Shown here piece after piece: positions 1 through 9,036 of a stretch of DNA of 64,000 bases. The first letter of the stretch is position 1. Every line of letters starts with the position of its first letter. The translations under genes and the position numbers were made by a program. Under the pieces are notes generated by a model, which saw only the letters and a program-made list of their open reading frames with translations, was not told the origin of the DNA and did no database searches. This DNA is from Yoonia sp. (GTDB taxonomy: Bacteria > Pseudomonadota > Alphaproteobacteria > Rhodobacterales > Rhodobacteraceae): positions 1 to 64,000 of the forward strand of contig NZ_JAGYJK010000008.1 in the NCBI RefSeq assembly GCF_018402175.1, in the 5' to 3' direction.

Positions 1-181
1 GCGGGATGGCGCGGAACAGCACGAGTTCCAGCAATTCATAATCAGGCACCGCCGCCGGACCGCCCGCCAAGAACCTGTCGCGCAGCCGTTTGCGGTGGTC
101 GCGCATATATGACGGCAGTTTTCCCGCTGGCGGGATATCGGTTTGCGGAAAAAGGCTGCGGGATTCGGCAAGATGGGTCAT
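1..181 (-). CDS. radC: RadC family protein (JAB domain), N-terminal part only
   Basis: Reading leftward from the ATG at 181 gives about 60 residues before the window edge. They include the RadC N-terminal motif DHRKRLRDRF followed by an acidic YELLELVLF segment, which in the family forms the helix-hairpin-helix-like N-terminal region. The catalytic JAMM/JAB metal site would lie further left and cannot be seen. RadC proteins were once called DNA repair proteins, but their role is unsettled. The start lies 34 bases beyond the dnaJ stop on the same strand, so it may be read through from dnaK-dnaJ. The short tail before the motif is proline-rich. Identity is inferred from the N-terminal motif alone. 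Confidence 0.8.
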   Translation of the reverse strand, partial: MTHLAESRSLFPQTDIPPAGKLPSYMRDHRKRLRDRFLAGGPAAVPDYELLELVLFRAIP

Positions 182-215
182 GCCCCATCCTGCCGGATCG
201 CCGGTTACCGCATGG

Positions 216-1367
216 TTAACTTTTCATCGAATCCCAGAAGGATTTGACGCTGGCAAAGAAACTGGACCCTTGGGGGTTGTTCTCTTCGCTGAGCTTGTCG
301 AACTCGCGCAGGATTTCGCGTTGCCGCGCTGTCAGTTTCACTGGTGTTTCGACGGAGAGCTCGATCATCATATCGCCGCTGGGGCCACCGCGCAGGGCGG
401 GCATGCCCTTGCCGCGCAGGCGCATCTGGCGGCCGGATTGCGACCCTTCGGGGACTTTCACGCGGCTGCGGCCACCGTCGATCGTCGGCACTTCGATTTC
501 GCCGCCAAGGGCTGCGGTCGCAATCGATACCGGCACGCGGCAATACAGGTTCAAGCCCTCGCGCTCGAACAGCGGGTGGCTGTTAACCTCGATAAAGATG
601 TAAAGATCGCCCGCCGGTCCACCGCGCACACCAGCCTCGCCTTCGCCGCTCAGGCGGATGCGGGTGCCTGTTTCGACGCCTGCGGGAATGTTGACCGATA
701 GCGACTTTTCCTTTTCGACGCGGCCAGCACCGTGACAGACCTTGCATTTGTCCTTGATGATCTGGCCCATGCCGCTGCAGGTCGGGCAGGTGCGTTCGAC
801 GGTGAAAAAGCCCTGTTGCGCACGGACCTTGCCCATGCCGTTACAGGTCGGACAGACCTGCGGTTCTGACCCGCCTTCGGCACCGGTGCCCGTACATGAC
901 CCGCAGGACACGGCTGTCGTGACGGTGATCGTTTTTTGCAGACCGGCAAAGGCATCCTCGAGATTGATGCGCAGGTTATACCGCAGGTCGCTGCCCCGCT
1001 GTGCGCCGCTGCGCCGCCCAGTGCCACCGCCACGGCCGCCCATGAAATCACCGAACAGGTCGTCGAAGACGTCCGAAAAGGCGCTGGCAAAGTCGCCCTG
1101 CCCGCCGCCGCGCGGCCCGCCCGCGCTGGATCCCATACCGTTTTCAAACGCGGCATGGCCATAGCGGTCATAGGCGGCCTTCTTGTTGGCATCTTTGAGG
1201 ACTTCATAGGCTTCGTTCGCTTCTTTGAACTGCGCTTCGGCCTTGGGATTGTCGGCGTTGCGGTCGGGGTGCAATTCCTTGGCCTTTTGGCGATAGGCCT
1301 TTTTGATCGCATCGGCATCCGCGCCCTTGGCGATACCCAGCACATCGTAATAGTCGCGTTTTGACAT
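216..1367 (-). CDS. dnaJ: Chaperone protein DnaJ (Hsp40)
   Basis: Co-chaperone that delivers unfolded clients to DnaK and stimulates its ATPase in the cytoplasm. The 383 residues show the full type I layout. A J domain spans residues 1-70 with the HPD triad in KELHPDRN. A Gly-rich linker follows at about 85-125. Four CxxCxGxG-type zinc repeats lie at about 150-215 ([36 protein letters not shown]). The C-terminal substrate-binding domains complete the protein. Length is normal for the family. It lies downstream of dnaK on the same strand, separated by an intrinsic terminator, so some transcripts should stop before it. Confidence 0.98.
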   Translation of the reverse strand: MSKRDYYDVLGIAKGADADAIKKAYRQKAKELHPDRNADNPKAEAQFKEANEAYEVLKDANKKAAYDRYGHAAFENGMGSSAGGPRGGGQGDFASAFSDVFDDLFGDFMGGRGGGTGRRSGAQRGSDLRYNLRINLEDAFAGLQKTITVTTAVSCGSCTGTGAEGGSEPQVCPTCNGMGKVRAQQGFFTVERTCPTCSGMGQIIKDKCKVCHGAGRVEKEKSLSVNIPAGVETGTRIRLSGEGEAGVRGGPAGDLYIFIEVNSHPLFEREGLNLYCRVPVSIATAALGGEIEVPTIDGGRSRVKVPEGSQSGRQMRLRGKGMPALRGGPSGDMMIELSVETPVKLTARQREILREFDKLSEENNPQGSSFFASVKSFWDSMKS

Positions 1368-1396
1368 GATCAGTTTCCCCTTTGGGAACAGAAAAA

Positions 1397-1420
1397 GACC
1401 GGCCCGGTGTGGGGCCGGTC
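1397..1420 (-). terminator. Intrinsic terminator between dnaK and dnaJ
   Basis: On the minus strand a perfect 9-bp GC-rich stem (GACCGGCCC paired with GGGCCGGTC, loop of 6) is followed directly by a T-rich run. It sits just after the dnaK stop and before dnaJ. It probably gives partial termination and lowers dnaJ relative to dnaK. Confidence 0.8.
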
Positions 1421-1439
1421 CATTTCCTGCACCGCCGAA

Positions 1440-3344
1440 TTAATTGCGGCGCTTGTCGTCATCCAGATCTTCGAAATCCGCGTCGAGGATATCATCATCG
1501 GCACCCGGGCGGTCAGGCTCGGCGTCGCCCGATTCTTCCTGGCTGGCCTTGTAGATCGCTTCGCCCAGTTTCATCGCGGCTTCGGTCACGTTCTGTACGC
1601 CGGATTTGATTTTGCCGGCGTTGTCGCCTTCCAGATCGTCCTTGAGCGCGGCAATCGCCAATTCGATGGCCTCGATCGTGGTCGGATCGACCTTGTCGGC
1701 ATGTTCTTCCATCGACTTTTCGGTCGAATGGATCAGGCTTTCAGCCTGGTTTTTCGCCTCGACCAGTTCGCGGCGGGCCTTGTCGGCTTCGGCATTTGCT
1801 TCGGCGTCCTTGACCATTGCTTCGATGTCGTCATCCGACAGACCGCCAGAGGCCTGGATCGTGATCTTTTGTTCCTTGCCTGTGCCTTTGTCCTTGGCGC
1901 CGACTTCAACAATGCCGTTGGCGTCGATGTCGAATGTCACTTCGATCTGGGGCATGCCGCGGGGGGCTGGCGGGATGTTTTCAAGGTTGAACTGGCCCAA
2001 CATCTTGTTGTCGGCGGCCATTTCGCGTTCGCCCTGAAACACACGCAAGGTCACGGCGTTCTGGTTATCTTCGGCTGTCGAGAAGACCTGCGACTTTTTC
2101 GTCGGGATCGTCGTGTTGCGGTCGATCAGGCGGGTGAATACGCCACCCAATGTTTCGATCCCCAGCGACAATGGCGTGACGTCCAGCAGGACCACATCCT
2201 TGACGTCGCCCTGCAGAACACCGGCCTGAATGGCGGCACCCATGGCGACAACCTCGTCAGGGTTCACGCCCTGATGGGGTTCTTTGCCAAAGAACTTGGA
2301 CACTTCTTCCTTGACCTTGGGCATACGGGTCATGCCGCCGACCAGAACCACCTCGTCGATGTCGGATGTGGACAGGCCCGCATCCTTGATCGCCGCCTGA
2401 CAAGGCTTCAGCGAGGCCTTGATCAGATCGCCAACAAGGCTTTCCAGCTTGGCGCGGGTCAGTTTCATGACCATGTGCAGCGGCTGACCGTTCGACCCCA
2501 TCGAGATGAAGGGCTGGTTGATTTCGGTGCTGGAGGAAGAGGACAATTCGATCTTGGCCTTTTCAGCGGCTTCCTTCAGGCGCTGCAGGGCCATCTTGTC
2601 CTTGGTAAGATCGACGGCGTTCTCTTTCTTGAACTCGTCGGCAAGGTAGTTGACGATCCGCATGTCGAAATCTTCACCGCCAAGGAACGTGTCCCCGTTG
2701 GTGGATTTCACTTCGAACAGGCCGTCGTCGATTTCCAGAATGGTCACGTCGAAAGTACCGCCGCCAAGGTCATAGACCGCGATGGTTTTGCTTTCTTTCT
2801 TGTCCAGACCATAGGCCAGCGCCGCAGCTGTCGGTTCGTTGATGATGCGCAGCACTTCCAGACCGGCAATTTTACCGGCGTCCTTGGTGGCCTGACGCTG
2901 GGCGTCGTTGAAATAGGCAGGCACGGTGATGACGGCTTGCGTCACTTCTTCGCCCAAATAGCTTTCGGCGGTTTCTTTCATCTTGCCCAAAATGAACGCG
3001 GAAATCTGGCTGGGCGAATATTTGTCGCCACGCGCCTGCACCCAAGCATCGCCATTGCCACCGTCAACAACGGTGAACGGCATGTTCTTTTTGTCCTTGG
3101 CAAGGTCAGCATCGTCAAAGCGGCGCCCGATCAGGCGCTTGACGGCGAAAATCGTGTTTTCGGGGTTGGTCACTGCCTGACGTTTCGCAGGCTGACCAAC
3201 GAGACGTTCATCATCTGTGAACGCAACAATCGACGGCGTCGTGCGCGCGCCTTCGGCGTTTTCGATCACACGGGGCTTTGACCCGTCCATGATCGCGATA
3301 CAGGAGTTGGTCGTCCCAAGGTCGATACCAATCACTTTGGCCAT
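1440..3344 (-). CDS. dnaK: Chaperone protein DnaK (Hsp70)
   Basis: ATP-driven Hsp70 chaperone of the cytoplasm, working with DnaJ and GrpE. The 634 residues begin with the Hsp70 phosphate-1 signature [11 protein letters not shown]. They carry the second signature [13 protein letters not shown] near residue 195 and the third near 330 ([13 protein letters not shown]). The beta substrate-binding domain follows, then an acidic C-terminal tail ending in DDDKRRN. Length and start are standard for the family. A promoter-like stretch lies about 110 bases upstream. No grpE is present in the window. Confidence 0.99.
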   Translation of the reverse strand: MAKVIGIDLGTTNSCIAIMDGSKPRVIENAEGARTTPSIVAFTDDERLVGQPAKRQAVTNPENTIFAVKRLIGRRFDDADLAKDKKNMPFTVVDGGNGDAWVQARGDKYSPSQISAFILGKMKETAESYLGEEVTQAVITVPAYFNDAQRQATKDAGKIAGLEVLRIINEPTAAALAYGLDKKESKTIAVYDLGGGTFDVTILEIDDGLFEVKSTNGDTFLGGEDFDMRIVNYLADEFKKENAVDLTKDKMALQRLKEAAEKAKIELSSSSSTEINQPFISMGSNGQPLHMVMKLTRAKLESLVGDLIKASLKPCQAAIKDAGLSTSDIDEVVLVGGMTRMPKVKEEVSKFFGKEPHQGVNPDEVVAMGAAIQAGVLQGDVKDVVLLDVTPLSLGIETLGGVFTRLIDRNTTIPTKKSQVFSTAEDNQNAVTLRVFQGEREMAADNKMLGQFNLENIPPAPRGMPQIEVTFDIDANGIVEVGAKDKGTGKEQKITIQASGGLSDDDIEAMVKDAEANAEADKARRELVEAKNQAESLIHSTEKSMEEHADKVDPTTIEAIELAIAALKDDLEGDNAGKIKSGVQNVTEAAMKLGEAIYKASQEESGDAEPDRPGADDDILDADFEDLDDDKRRN

Positions 3345-3695
3345 TTTTCAAATCCCTTTACGTTTAGGCGGTTTGAGCAGCGCGAACCCATTTCGGCACC
3401 CGCGCCAGTTTCAGGCGTCTTACAGCGGCACGCGCTGATCCAACGTTGGCGTGTATATAGGTGTGTCATATGGGGCCTGCAACAGCCGTGGACGCGGCAA
3501 AAGCGTAAAAACCGCAGTTTTGGGCCGTCAGCAGGACATGCAGGCAATGCCTGACACAGGTCTTCGTGCCACTGGGCCGTGATGCATTGTTTGGAAACAA
3601 ACAGTTTGTCGCCGCAGAAACGACCGAATTCAGGCTCAATTGAGGCGTTTTCTACGTTCCAATCTTTGTCAGAGTTCATCCAGGAGTACGACCAC
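3345..3695. other. Divergent intergenic region, dnaK to OmpA-fusion gene
   Basis: These 351 bases separate dnaK (minus) from the exported OmpA-fusion gene (plus). They hold the dnaK promoter candidate. Two small palindromes are visible: CAGGCAATGCCTG at about 3540-3552, and CTCAATTGAG at 3635-3644, about 50 bases before the plus-strand gene. AGGAG at about 3682-3686 is the ribosome site of that gene. I see no believable extra gene. Confidence 0.6.
3454..3482 (-). promoter_or_regulatory. Candidate dnaK promoter (sigma70-like, with a sigma32-like box)
   Basis: On the minus strand, TTGCAG and TATATA are separated by 17 bases, a plausible housekeeping promoter about 110 bases before the dnaK ATG. 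Overlapping it, CCCCATAT (3468-3475) matches the -10 element CCCCATnT used by heat-shock sigma factors of the RpoH family. I see no good CTTGAA-type -35 at 13-15 bases from it. Heat-shock control is therefore inferred from the box and the gene rather than from a complete promoter. Confidence 0.45.
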
Positions 3696-5291
3696 ATGAT
3701 CAAGCAATCTGTTCTGCGCTGGCCTGCGAAGCTTGCGCTTGGTGCCGGGGTCAGTCTTTCGCTGGCGACAACGCTCGCTGCGCAGGACGTCACGCTGAGC
3801 AGTCTTGACGGTGAACTGACATTGCGCGGCGAGTTGTTGTCCTACGATGGGTCGGTCTATGTGCTGGGCACCGTTTTTGGCGCGTTAGAGGTGGACGCCT
3901 TTCTGGTCAGCTGCGAAGGCGACGCCTGTCCCGACATCGACACGACGGCCGAAAGATTTACTATTGCTGGTGCGGCGGGGTTGATCGACGGGGTCTTTGG
4001 CGATGTGATCACTGCCTTCAGTGCCGAAGTGGGTGGTGCTGCGACTGTGACCGACCAATCCGGCGACACTACGGTGATCAGCCTGCTGGACGAAACCAAC
4101 AGGGAAACCGCGACTATCACGCTGGCTGCTGTCGGATCGACGCAGGCGATTGCCGATGTGATCGCCGACGCCGCCGCTTTGGGCGTATCGACCCGCGCCG
4201 TTTCTACCAACGAGGTAAATGCCTTCGCTGACGCCGGGAAGGGCGACCCGACATCAGACGCGCAGCAGACCATTTTCGCGCTGGATGCGCTGGTGGCGAT
4301 CACGTCGCTATCGAACCCTGTCCGCGCCATTTCTGAATCCGACCTTGCCCGCATCTTTGCCGGTGAAGTCACCAATTGGGCCGATGTGGGTGGGCCATCC
4401 GCCCAGATCAACGTTTATGGCCGCAGCAATGACAGCGGCACGGCGGTCGTGTTCAACGAACTGGTGATGGAACCCGCCGGTCTGCGCACGGCTGACACCA
4501 TCCTACGCACCGAAACAGATGCAGCCCTGGCCGAGGCCGTTGCATCCGACCCTTTGGGGATTGGTGTGACCAGCCTTGCCGATGCGGGTGATGCCAAGAT
4601 TCTGGCCGTACGCGGTGTCTGCGGCATTCAGGTGCAGGCGACCCCATTCACGATCAAGACCGAAGAATACCCGCTGAGCCGTCGTCTTTATGCCTATAGC
4701 GACGATAAAACGGCCCCTGCGCAATTGACCCGTCTGATGCAGTTTCTTGAAACCCCTGCCGCACAGGCCGTGGTCCGCGATGCGGGCTATGTCGATCTGG
4801 GCATCTCTTTCCAGTCCAACACTGAACAGGGGCTGCGCTATCTTGCGTCGATCCTGACCGATGATGTGGAAGTGAGCCTGCGACAGCTGCGTGACATGAC
4901 CCAGTCGCTGACCGCAGCTGACCGGTCGTCGATCACCTTCCGTTTTGCGTTGGGGTCGTCTCGCCTTGATGCACGCGCGCAGGATGACATCCTGCGTCTT
5001 GCGAACCTGATTGCGACCAGCGACATAACCAACAAGGAACTGCTGTTGATCGGCTATACCGATTCGATTGGTGACGGCGCATCCAACCTTGCGCTTAGCC
5101 AGCAGCGTGCCGAAGAGGTCCGTCAGGCGTTGTTCGCCGCCGCCCCGTCGCTTGCGTCGGATGCCCTGCCGGTGCGTGCGGTGGGTTTTGGGGAAATCTC
5201 TCCGCTGAGCTGCAATGAAACGGCCAATGGCCGCCGCATCAACCGCCGCGTCGAAGTCTGGTTGCGTGATGTCGTCACCGAATCCCGCTGA
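3696..5291 (+). CDS. Exported PstS-like substrate-binding domain fused to an OmpA peptidoglycan-binding domain
   Basis: A 531-residue protein starting at the ATG at 3696, placed 9-10 bases after AGGAG. Residues 1 to about 29 form a signal peptide ending LATTLAAQ. Residues from about 180 to 380 resemble type 2 phosphate-binding periplasmic proteins: SDLARIFAGEVTNWADVG is the usual PstS helix, and GRSNDSGTAVVFNE resembles its anion-binding serine loop. From about residue 410 a C-terminal OmpA domain runs to the end, with GYTDSIGD and the closing NRRVEVWL motif that grips peptidoglycan. The layout suggests a solute-binding or sensing protein anchored to the cell wall. The ligand is unknown, and no Pst permease genes are nearby. 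The next gene lies 31 bases downstream. Confidence 0.8.
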   Translation: MIKQSVLRWPAKLALGAGVSLSLATTLAAQDVTLSSLDGELTLRGELLSYDGSVYVLGTVFGALEVDAFLVSCEGDACPDIDTTAERFTIAGAAGLIDGVFGDVITAFSAEVGGAATVTDQSGDTTVISLLDETNRETATITLAAVGSTQAIADVIADAAALGVSTRAVSTNEVNAFADAGKGDPTSDAQQTIFALDALVAITSLSNPVRAISESDLARIFAGEVTNWADVGGPSAQINVYGRSNDSGTAVVFNELVMEPAGLRTADTILRTETDAALAEAVASDPLGIGVTSLADAGDAKILAVRGVCGIQVQATPFTIKTEEYPLSRRLYAYSDDKTAPAQLTRLMQFLETPAAQAVVRDAGYVDLGISFQSNTEQGLRYLASILTDDVEVSLRQLRDMTQSLTAADRSSITFRFALGSSRLDARAQDDILRLANLIATSDITNKELLLIGYTDSIGDGASNLALSQQRAEEVRQALFAAAPSLASDALPVRAVGFGEISPLSCNETANGRRINRRVEVWLRDVVTESR

Positions 5292-5322
5292 ACCCGGCCA
5301 GACATATTTCAGGAGCTTGAGG

Positions 5323-6369
5323 ATGACAAAGAACTTGATCGTCGCTGGTGCTATCTTGGTTGCAACGATGCATCCCGTGGCCGCACAACAAACCGCCTTT
5401 TCGGATGCCGTGAACGTGTGGCTTTCGGGTGATGATGCCAATGGTTTGCCTGCTCTTGCGGTGGATGCCCGCAACGGCGACACGACTGCCCAGTTGATTC
5501 TTGGTCAGGTGGACCGTGACACGATCCCCGCCGGATATTCGGACTTTCTGCTGGGTCTGACCCGCGAAGAACGGGCCGCGCTGTTGCGGTTTACTGGCGA
5601 TGATGGCGCGACCGTCAACTGGCTTTTGACGCTGCAAGGGACCGATAACGCAGCTTTGGGCGATGCGTTGTTCTGGTACGAAGCCAACCTTGACCCGATC
5701 GATTCCGCAGCCGACTTGCAGGCGGTGGATGAAAAGTCCAAGGCGGAATGGGTCCTGTGGCGGACCTTGAATAACGGCTATTTTGACCGGATCCAGTCGC
5801 TTCCGGCGGAGAATCCGGAACTGGCGCAGGTCGGGTTCATGACATGGTTGACCGACTACTTTGCGAGCGAAAACCGCACGATCAGCATCAGCCGTTTTCT
5901 GGACGACGACCGGCCTGCAAAGGTGCCGGGGCTTTTGGCGCTGAAACGGCTGGAACGCGTGCTGGGGCTGGGTGGCAATTTTTCCGTCGGTTTGAACGAA
6001 TTGATCGAGGTGATCCGCGGGCGCGGCAACAGATTGCCGGTGACCGCCGATCTTGTGACGCTGGATGCTAGCTTGACCCGTCTGGGTGATGTCGATCCGC
6101 GTGTCGGTGTCGTCAACCGGATGTGCAATATCTGTCCCGATACGGTGGCCGATTACCAATGCCGGATAGAAACCTTCGAGATTATCGGCGGTTATGAAAC
6201 GCTGTTGGCTGTCAGAAGCCCGGCCGAAGCTGCCGTGCCTGCGGATGTCTATCTTGCGTCGGATCGCGCCGTGACATCCTTGACCAATCTGGTCCGTGGG
6301 CGCGCCCCTGCCGATCTGACACGGGTGCGGTCAAGCTGCCTGCAATCTTTGATCGTGGCTGATCAATAA
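5323..6369 (+). CDS. Exported protein of unknown function
   Basis: 348 residues from the ATG at 5323, which has AGGAG about 8 bases upstream. An earlier in-frame start would overlap the previous gene and lacks this site. Residues 1-20 are a signal peptide ending HPVAAQQ. The mature part is rich in Asp, Leu and Ala and predicted helical. The N-terminal part (ALAVDARNGDTTAQLILGQ) resembles a Sel1/TPR-type helical repeat. A cluster of three cysteines (CNICPDTVADYQC) near residue 267 and one more near the C-terminus could form disulfides in the periplasm. I do not recognise a family. Its place 31 bases after the OmpA-fusion gene suggests an operon and a shared envelope role. Confidence 0.75.
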   Translation: MTKNLIVAGAILVATMHPVAAQQTAFSDAVNVWLSGDDANGLPALAVDARNGDTTAQLILGQVDRDTIPAGYSDFLLGLTREERAALLRFTGDDGATVNWLLTLQGTDNAALGDALFWYEANLDPIDSAADLQAVDEKSKAEWVLWRTLNNGYFDRIQSLPAENPELAQVGFMTWLTDYFASENRTISISRFLDDDRPAKVPGLLALKRLERVLGLGGNFSVGLNELIEVIRGRGNRLPVTADLVTLDASLTRLGDVDPRVGVVNRMCNICPDTVADYQCRIETFEIIGGYETLLAVRSPAEAAVPADVYLASDRAVTSLTNLVRGRAPADLTRVRSSCLQSLIVADQ

Positions 6370-6373
6370 GCCC

Positions 6374-6418
6374 GACCACCGACATGCGCCGGTATCGGGG
6401 CATGTCGGTCAGTGGTCT
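6374..6418. terminator. Bidirectional hairpin between convergent genes
   Basis: An inverted repeat CCGACATGC (6379-6387) / GCATGTCGG (6400-6408) with a 12-base loop lies between two convergent genes. An outer pair GACCAC/GTGGTC could extend it. It probably stops transcription from both sides, although the T-runs are poor. Confidence 0.6.
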
Positions 6419-7238
6419 AGCGGGCGGCATACCAGCTGACCGACACGTTCCTGCGGGTGTAGAATTCACCCATCAACCCGATCATGATCAGCGCCAATGA
6501 CACATAGATTGGATAGCTGACCGACGTGACATGCGGGTTGTAATGCAGGAATACATGGCCGCGCGACTGGTCGATGATATGGAACAACGGGTTCCAGTCG
6601 AACAATGCCACTGTCGTGGCAGGCAGCGCGTTGACGACGAACATCTTGCCAGAGGCGATCATGTTCATCCGGATATAAAGCGCGCGCAACAGCCCCGCGA
6701 AATCGGGTATCCACGGATTGAGCGCCAGAAACACCATGCCCACCGCGATCCCAAAAAACCACGCCAGCAGCACAAGGCCCAGCGCGCCGACCGGATCGTG
6801 GATCGTGATCGGCGTGACGATGACATGATAGAACGAGAGGATCACCGTGATCGAGAAAATCTGCTGATACAGTGTCGATACCGCCGAGGCGGCAATTGAA
6901 ATCAGCGTATTCATCGGGGCATGCAGCATCATTGCACCCAGCGGATTTCCTCCGCCCGCCACGGCCGCCACGGTCTTTGTATGTGTCATGTAAAGAAAGA
7001 TGCCGGACATGATGAACAGCAGGAAATCGCCCCTGATCGGTGCCGTGCGCACCCCCAAAAGCGTGAACATCAGCAGGAACACCCCGACCATCACAAGGCT
7101 TTGCAGCGTGGTCAGCGCCAGACCGACCACGGCATTGCGGTGGCCGGATCGCAGGTTGCGGACGATGGAATGATACGTCACCTCTGTCATAGCAAAGAGG
7201 GTGCGGGTATGCGTTTTTGTATTGGGGGCGCGAAACAT
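6417..7238 (-). CDS. ABC-2 type polysaccharide export permease (KpsM/TagG-like)
   Basis: 273 residues from the ATG at 7238 (AAGG 7 bases upstream). The protein has about six hydrophobic spans and the typical amphipathic N-terminal segment of ABC-2 permeases (residues about 15-35). Conserved features are the long TM1 TLQSLVMVGVFLLMFTLLGV, the central GMVFLALNPWIPD stretch and a C-terminal charged tail. In this family the permease pairs with a KpsT-like ATPase to move capsular or O-polysaccharide across the inner membrane. No ATPase gene is in the window. The downstream neighbourhood (kdsB, galU, glycosyltransferases) fits a capsule or LPS role. The substrate is inferred from context only. Confidence 0.85.
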   Translation of the reverse strand: MFRAPNTKTHTRTLFAMTEVTYHSIVRNLRSGHRNAVVGLALTTLQSLVMVGVFLLMFTLLGVRTAPIRGDFLLFIMSGIFLYMTHTKTVAAVAGGGNPLGAMMLHAPMNTLISIAASAVSTLYQQIFSITVILSFYHVIVTPITIHDPVGALGLVLLAWFFGIAVGMVFLALNPWIPDFAGLLRALYIRMNMIASGKMFVVNALPATTVALFDWNPLFHIIDQSRGHVFLHYNPHVTSVSYPIYVSLALIMIGLMGEFYTRRNVSVSWYAAR

Positions 7239-7347
7239 GCGAAACCTTGACCGGAACCATCGAACGCTTGTCCCATGACAAGCTTGCTGATTGCTTAAGC
7301 GCGAACCATAAGGCAGTGATAATACCACTTCAACACAAGGCCAAGCC

Positions 7348-8145
7348 ATGGATTACGAACTGCTGACCAGCGTGATGCGCCGCGCGGCGCTCGATGCGGG
7401 CGATGCGATCATGCAGGTCTATGCCGCTGCCGATTTTGACGTGCGCGCCAAAAGCGATGACAGCCCCGTTACCGCCGCTGACCTGGCCGCTGATGCAGTG
7501 ATCAGCGCCGCCCTGCGCGCGGCCTTTCCTGATGTCGCCTTGGTGACCGAGGAACAGGCCGCATCCCACATGGTGCAGGCCACGACGTTCTTTATCGTGG
7601 ACCCGTTGGACGGCACCAAGGAATTCGTGCAGCGCCGCGGCGATTTCACCGTCAACATTGCCTATGTCGTGGATGGTGTGCCGCTGCGTGGCATTGTCTA
7701 TGCGCCTGCGCGGGACCGGTTGTTCTATACCGATGCCACCGGCCGGTCGGTCGAGGAAACAGCACCCTTTGCCAAGGATGCGGTGGGGAATCTGCGCGCC
7801 ATATCGGTGTCTGAACCGGATAATGCGGCGCTGATGGTTGTCGCGTCAAAATCGCACCGCGATCAGGCGACGGATGATTATATCGCGAAATATCAGGTCC
7901 GCGACATGACCAGCGCGGGATCGTCGCTCAAATTCTGCCTTGTCGCGACGGGCGAGGCTGATCTGTACCCCCGCCTTGGCCGGACGATGGAATGGGACAC
8001 CGCGGCAGGCCATGCGGTGTTGGCAGGGGCGGGTGGTCTTGTGGTGCGCTTTGACGACCACCAGCCGTTAACCTATGGGAAACCGGGGTTTGATAATCCC
8101 TTTTTCATCGCCGCGGCCCCCGGCGTGGTTTTGGAATCCGCTTGA
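7348..8145 (+). CDS. cysQ: 3'(2'),5'-bisphosphate nucleotidase CysQ
   Basis: Mg2+-dependent phosphatase that turns 3'-phosphoadenosine 5'-phosphate (PAP) into AMP, recycling the by-product of PAPS-using reactions such as sulfation. The 265 residues carry the inositol-monophosphatase fold motifs: VTEEQ near 71, DPLDGTKEF near 89 and WDTAAGHAVL near 213. The gene diverges from the permease gene and overlaps kdsB by one base (TGATG), indicating translational coupling. A PAP phosphatase two kilobases from a sulfotransferase gene is a fitting pair, although CysQ is also a normal housekeeping enzyme. Confidence 0.95.
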   Translation: MDYELLTSVMRRAALDAGDAIMQVYAAADFDVRAKSDDSPVTAADLAADAVISAALRAAFPDVALVTEEQAASHMVQATTFFIVDPLDGTKEFVQRRGDFTVNIAYVVDGVPLRGIVYAPARDRLFYTDATGRSVEETAPFAKDAVGNLRAISVSEPDNAALMVVASKSHRDQATDDYIAKYQVRDMTSAGSSLKFCLVATGEADLYPRLGRTMEWDTAAGHAVLAGAGGLVVRFDDHQPLTYGKPGFDNPFFIAAAPGVVLESA

Positions 8146-8945
8146 TGCCTGTCCTGATTGTCATTCCCGCGCGCTATGCCTCGACCCGTTATCCGGGCAA
8201 ACCGCTGGTTTCGCTGACGGGTGCCACGGGGGTTGCAAAAAGCCTGATCCGCCGGTCATGGGATGCGGCCATGGCGGTCGATGGCGTGGATGACGTTGTC
8301 GTGGCAACCGATGACGACCGGATCGCCGATGCCGCACGCGGGTTCGGGGCAAAGGTCGTGATGACCTCCACCACCTGCGCCAATGGCACCGAACGCTGTG
8401 CCGAGGCGGTGGACAATCTTGGCGGTGATTATGACATCATCGTCAATCTGCAAGGCGACGCGCCACTGACACCCGCATGGTTCGTCAGCGATCTGGTCGC
8501 GGGACTGCGTATGCATCCGCAGGCTGATGTGGCCACACCCGTTCTGCGCACCGAAGGGCAGATGCTGAACGCGCTGTTGCAGGACCGCCGCGAAGGGCGG
8601 GTTGGCGGCACCACCGCCGTGTTCGGGGCGGATCACAACGCGCTGTATTTCTCGAAAGAGGTGATCCCGTTCACCGGCCGCAGCTATGGGCCGACCGATC
8701 CGACGCCGGTGTTTCACCATGTTGGCGTCTATGCCTATCGCCCGGCTGCATTGCGCGCCTATGTCCGCTGGCCGCAGGGGCCGCTGGAACAGCTGGAAGG
8801 GTTGGAACAACTGCGTTTTCTGGAACGCGGCGTGCCGATGCTGTGTGTCGAAGTCGCGGCGCAAGGGCGCGAATTCTGGGAACTCAACAACCCCGAGGAC
8901 GTTCTGAAGATAGAAACAATGTTGCAGCAAATGGGCCAACCCTAG
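8145..8945 (+). CDS. kdsB: 3-deoxy-manno-octulosonate cytidylyltransferase (CMP-Kdo synthetase)
   Basis: Activates Kdo with CTP to CMP-Kdo for LPS inner core or capsule. 266 residues from the ATG at 8145, coupled to cysQ. Family motifs are IPARYASTRYPGKPL at the N-terminus, VVVATDDDRI near 49, and VGVYAYRPAAL near 196 followed by LEQLEGLEQLRFLE. Two usually constant sites differ. The loop normally HxSGTDR reads CANGTER, and QGDEP reads QGDAP. This suggests a divergent subgroup or slightly altered substrate preference. CMP-Kdo formation remains the best call. Confidence 0.9.
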   Translation: MPVLIVIPARYASTRYPGKPLVSLTGATGVAKSLIRRSWDAAMAVDGVDDVVVATDDDRIADAARGFGAKVVMTSTTCANGTERCAEAVDNLGGDYDIIVNLQGDAPLTPAWFVSDLVAGLRMHPQADVATPVLRTEGQMLNALLQDRREGRVGGTTAVFGADHNALYFSKEVIPFTGRSYGPTDPTPVFHHVGVYAYRPAALRAYVRWPQGPLEQLEGLEQLRFLERGVPMLCVEVAAQGREFWELNNPEDVLKIETMLQQMGQP

Positions 8946-9036
8946 CCGTTCATGCACGCTATTGTTGCAATTTTGACATATTATAGCCCTGATATCGGGC
9001 GACAGGGTCCGCGATCGGATCAGCAAAGGCATTCAG

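Noticed and set aside
1407..3281. A 624-residue open frame opposite dnaK
   Set aside because: It is the mirror of dnaK codon bias in GC-rich DNA. The dnaK protein is unmistakable, and the opposite frame shows no family features.
8973..8984. TTGACA followed directly by TATTAT before galU
   Set aside because: Both hexamers look good but are adjacent with no spacer, so they cannot form one promoter. No partner lies at 16-18 bases.
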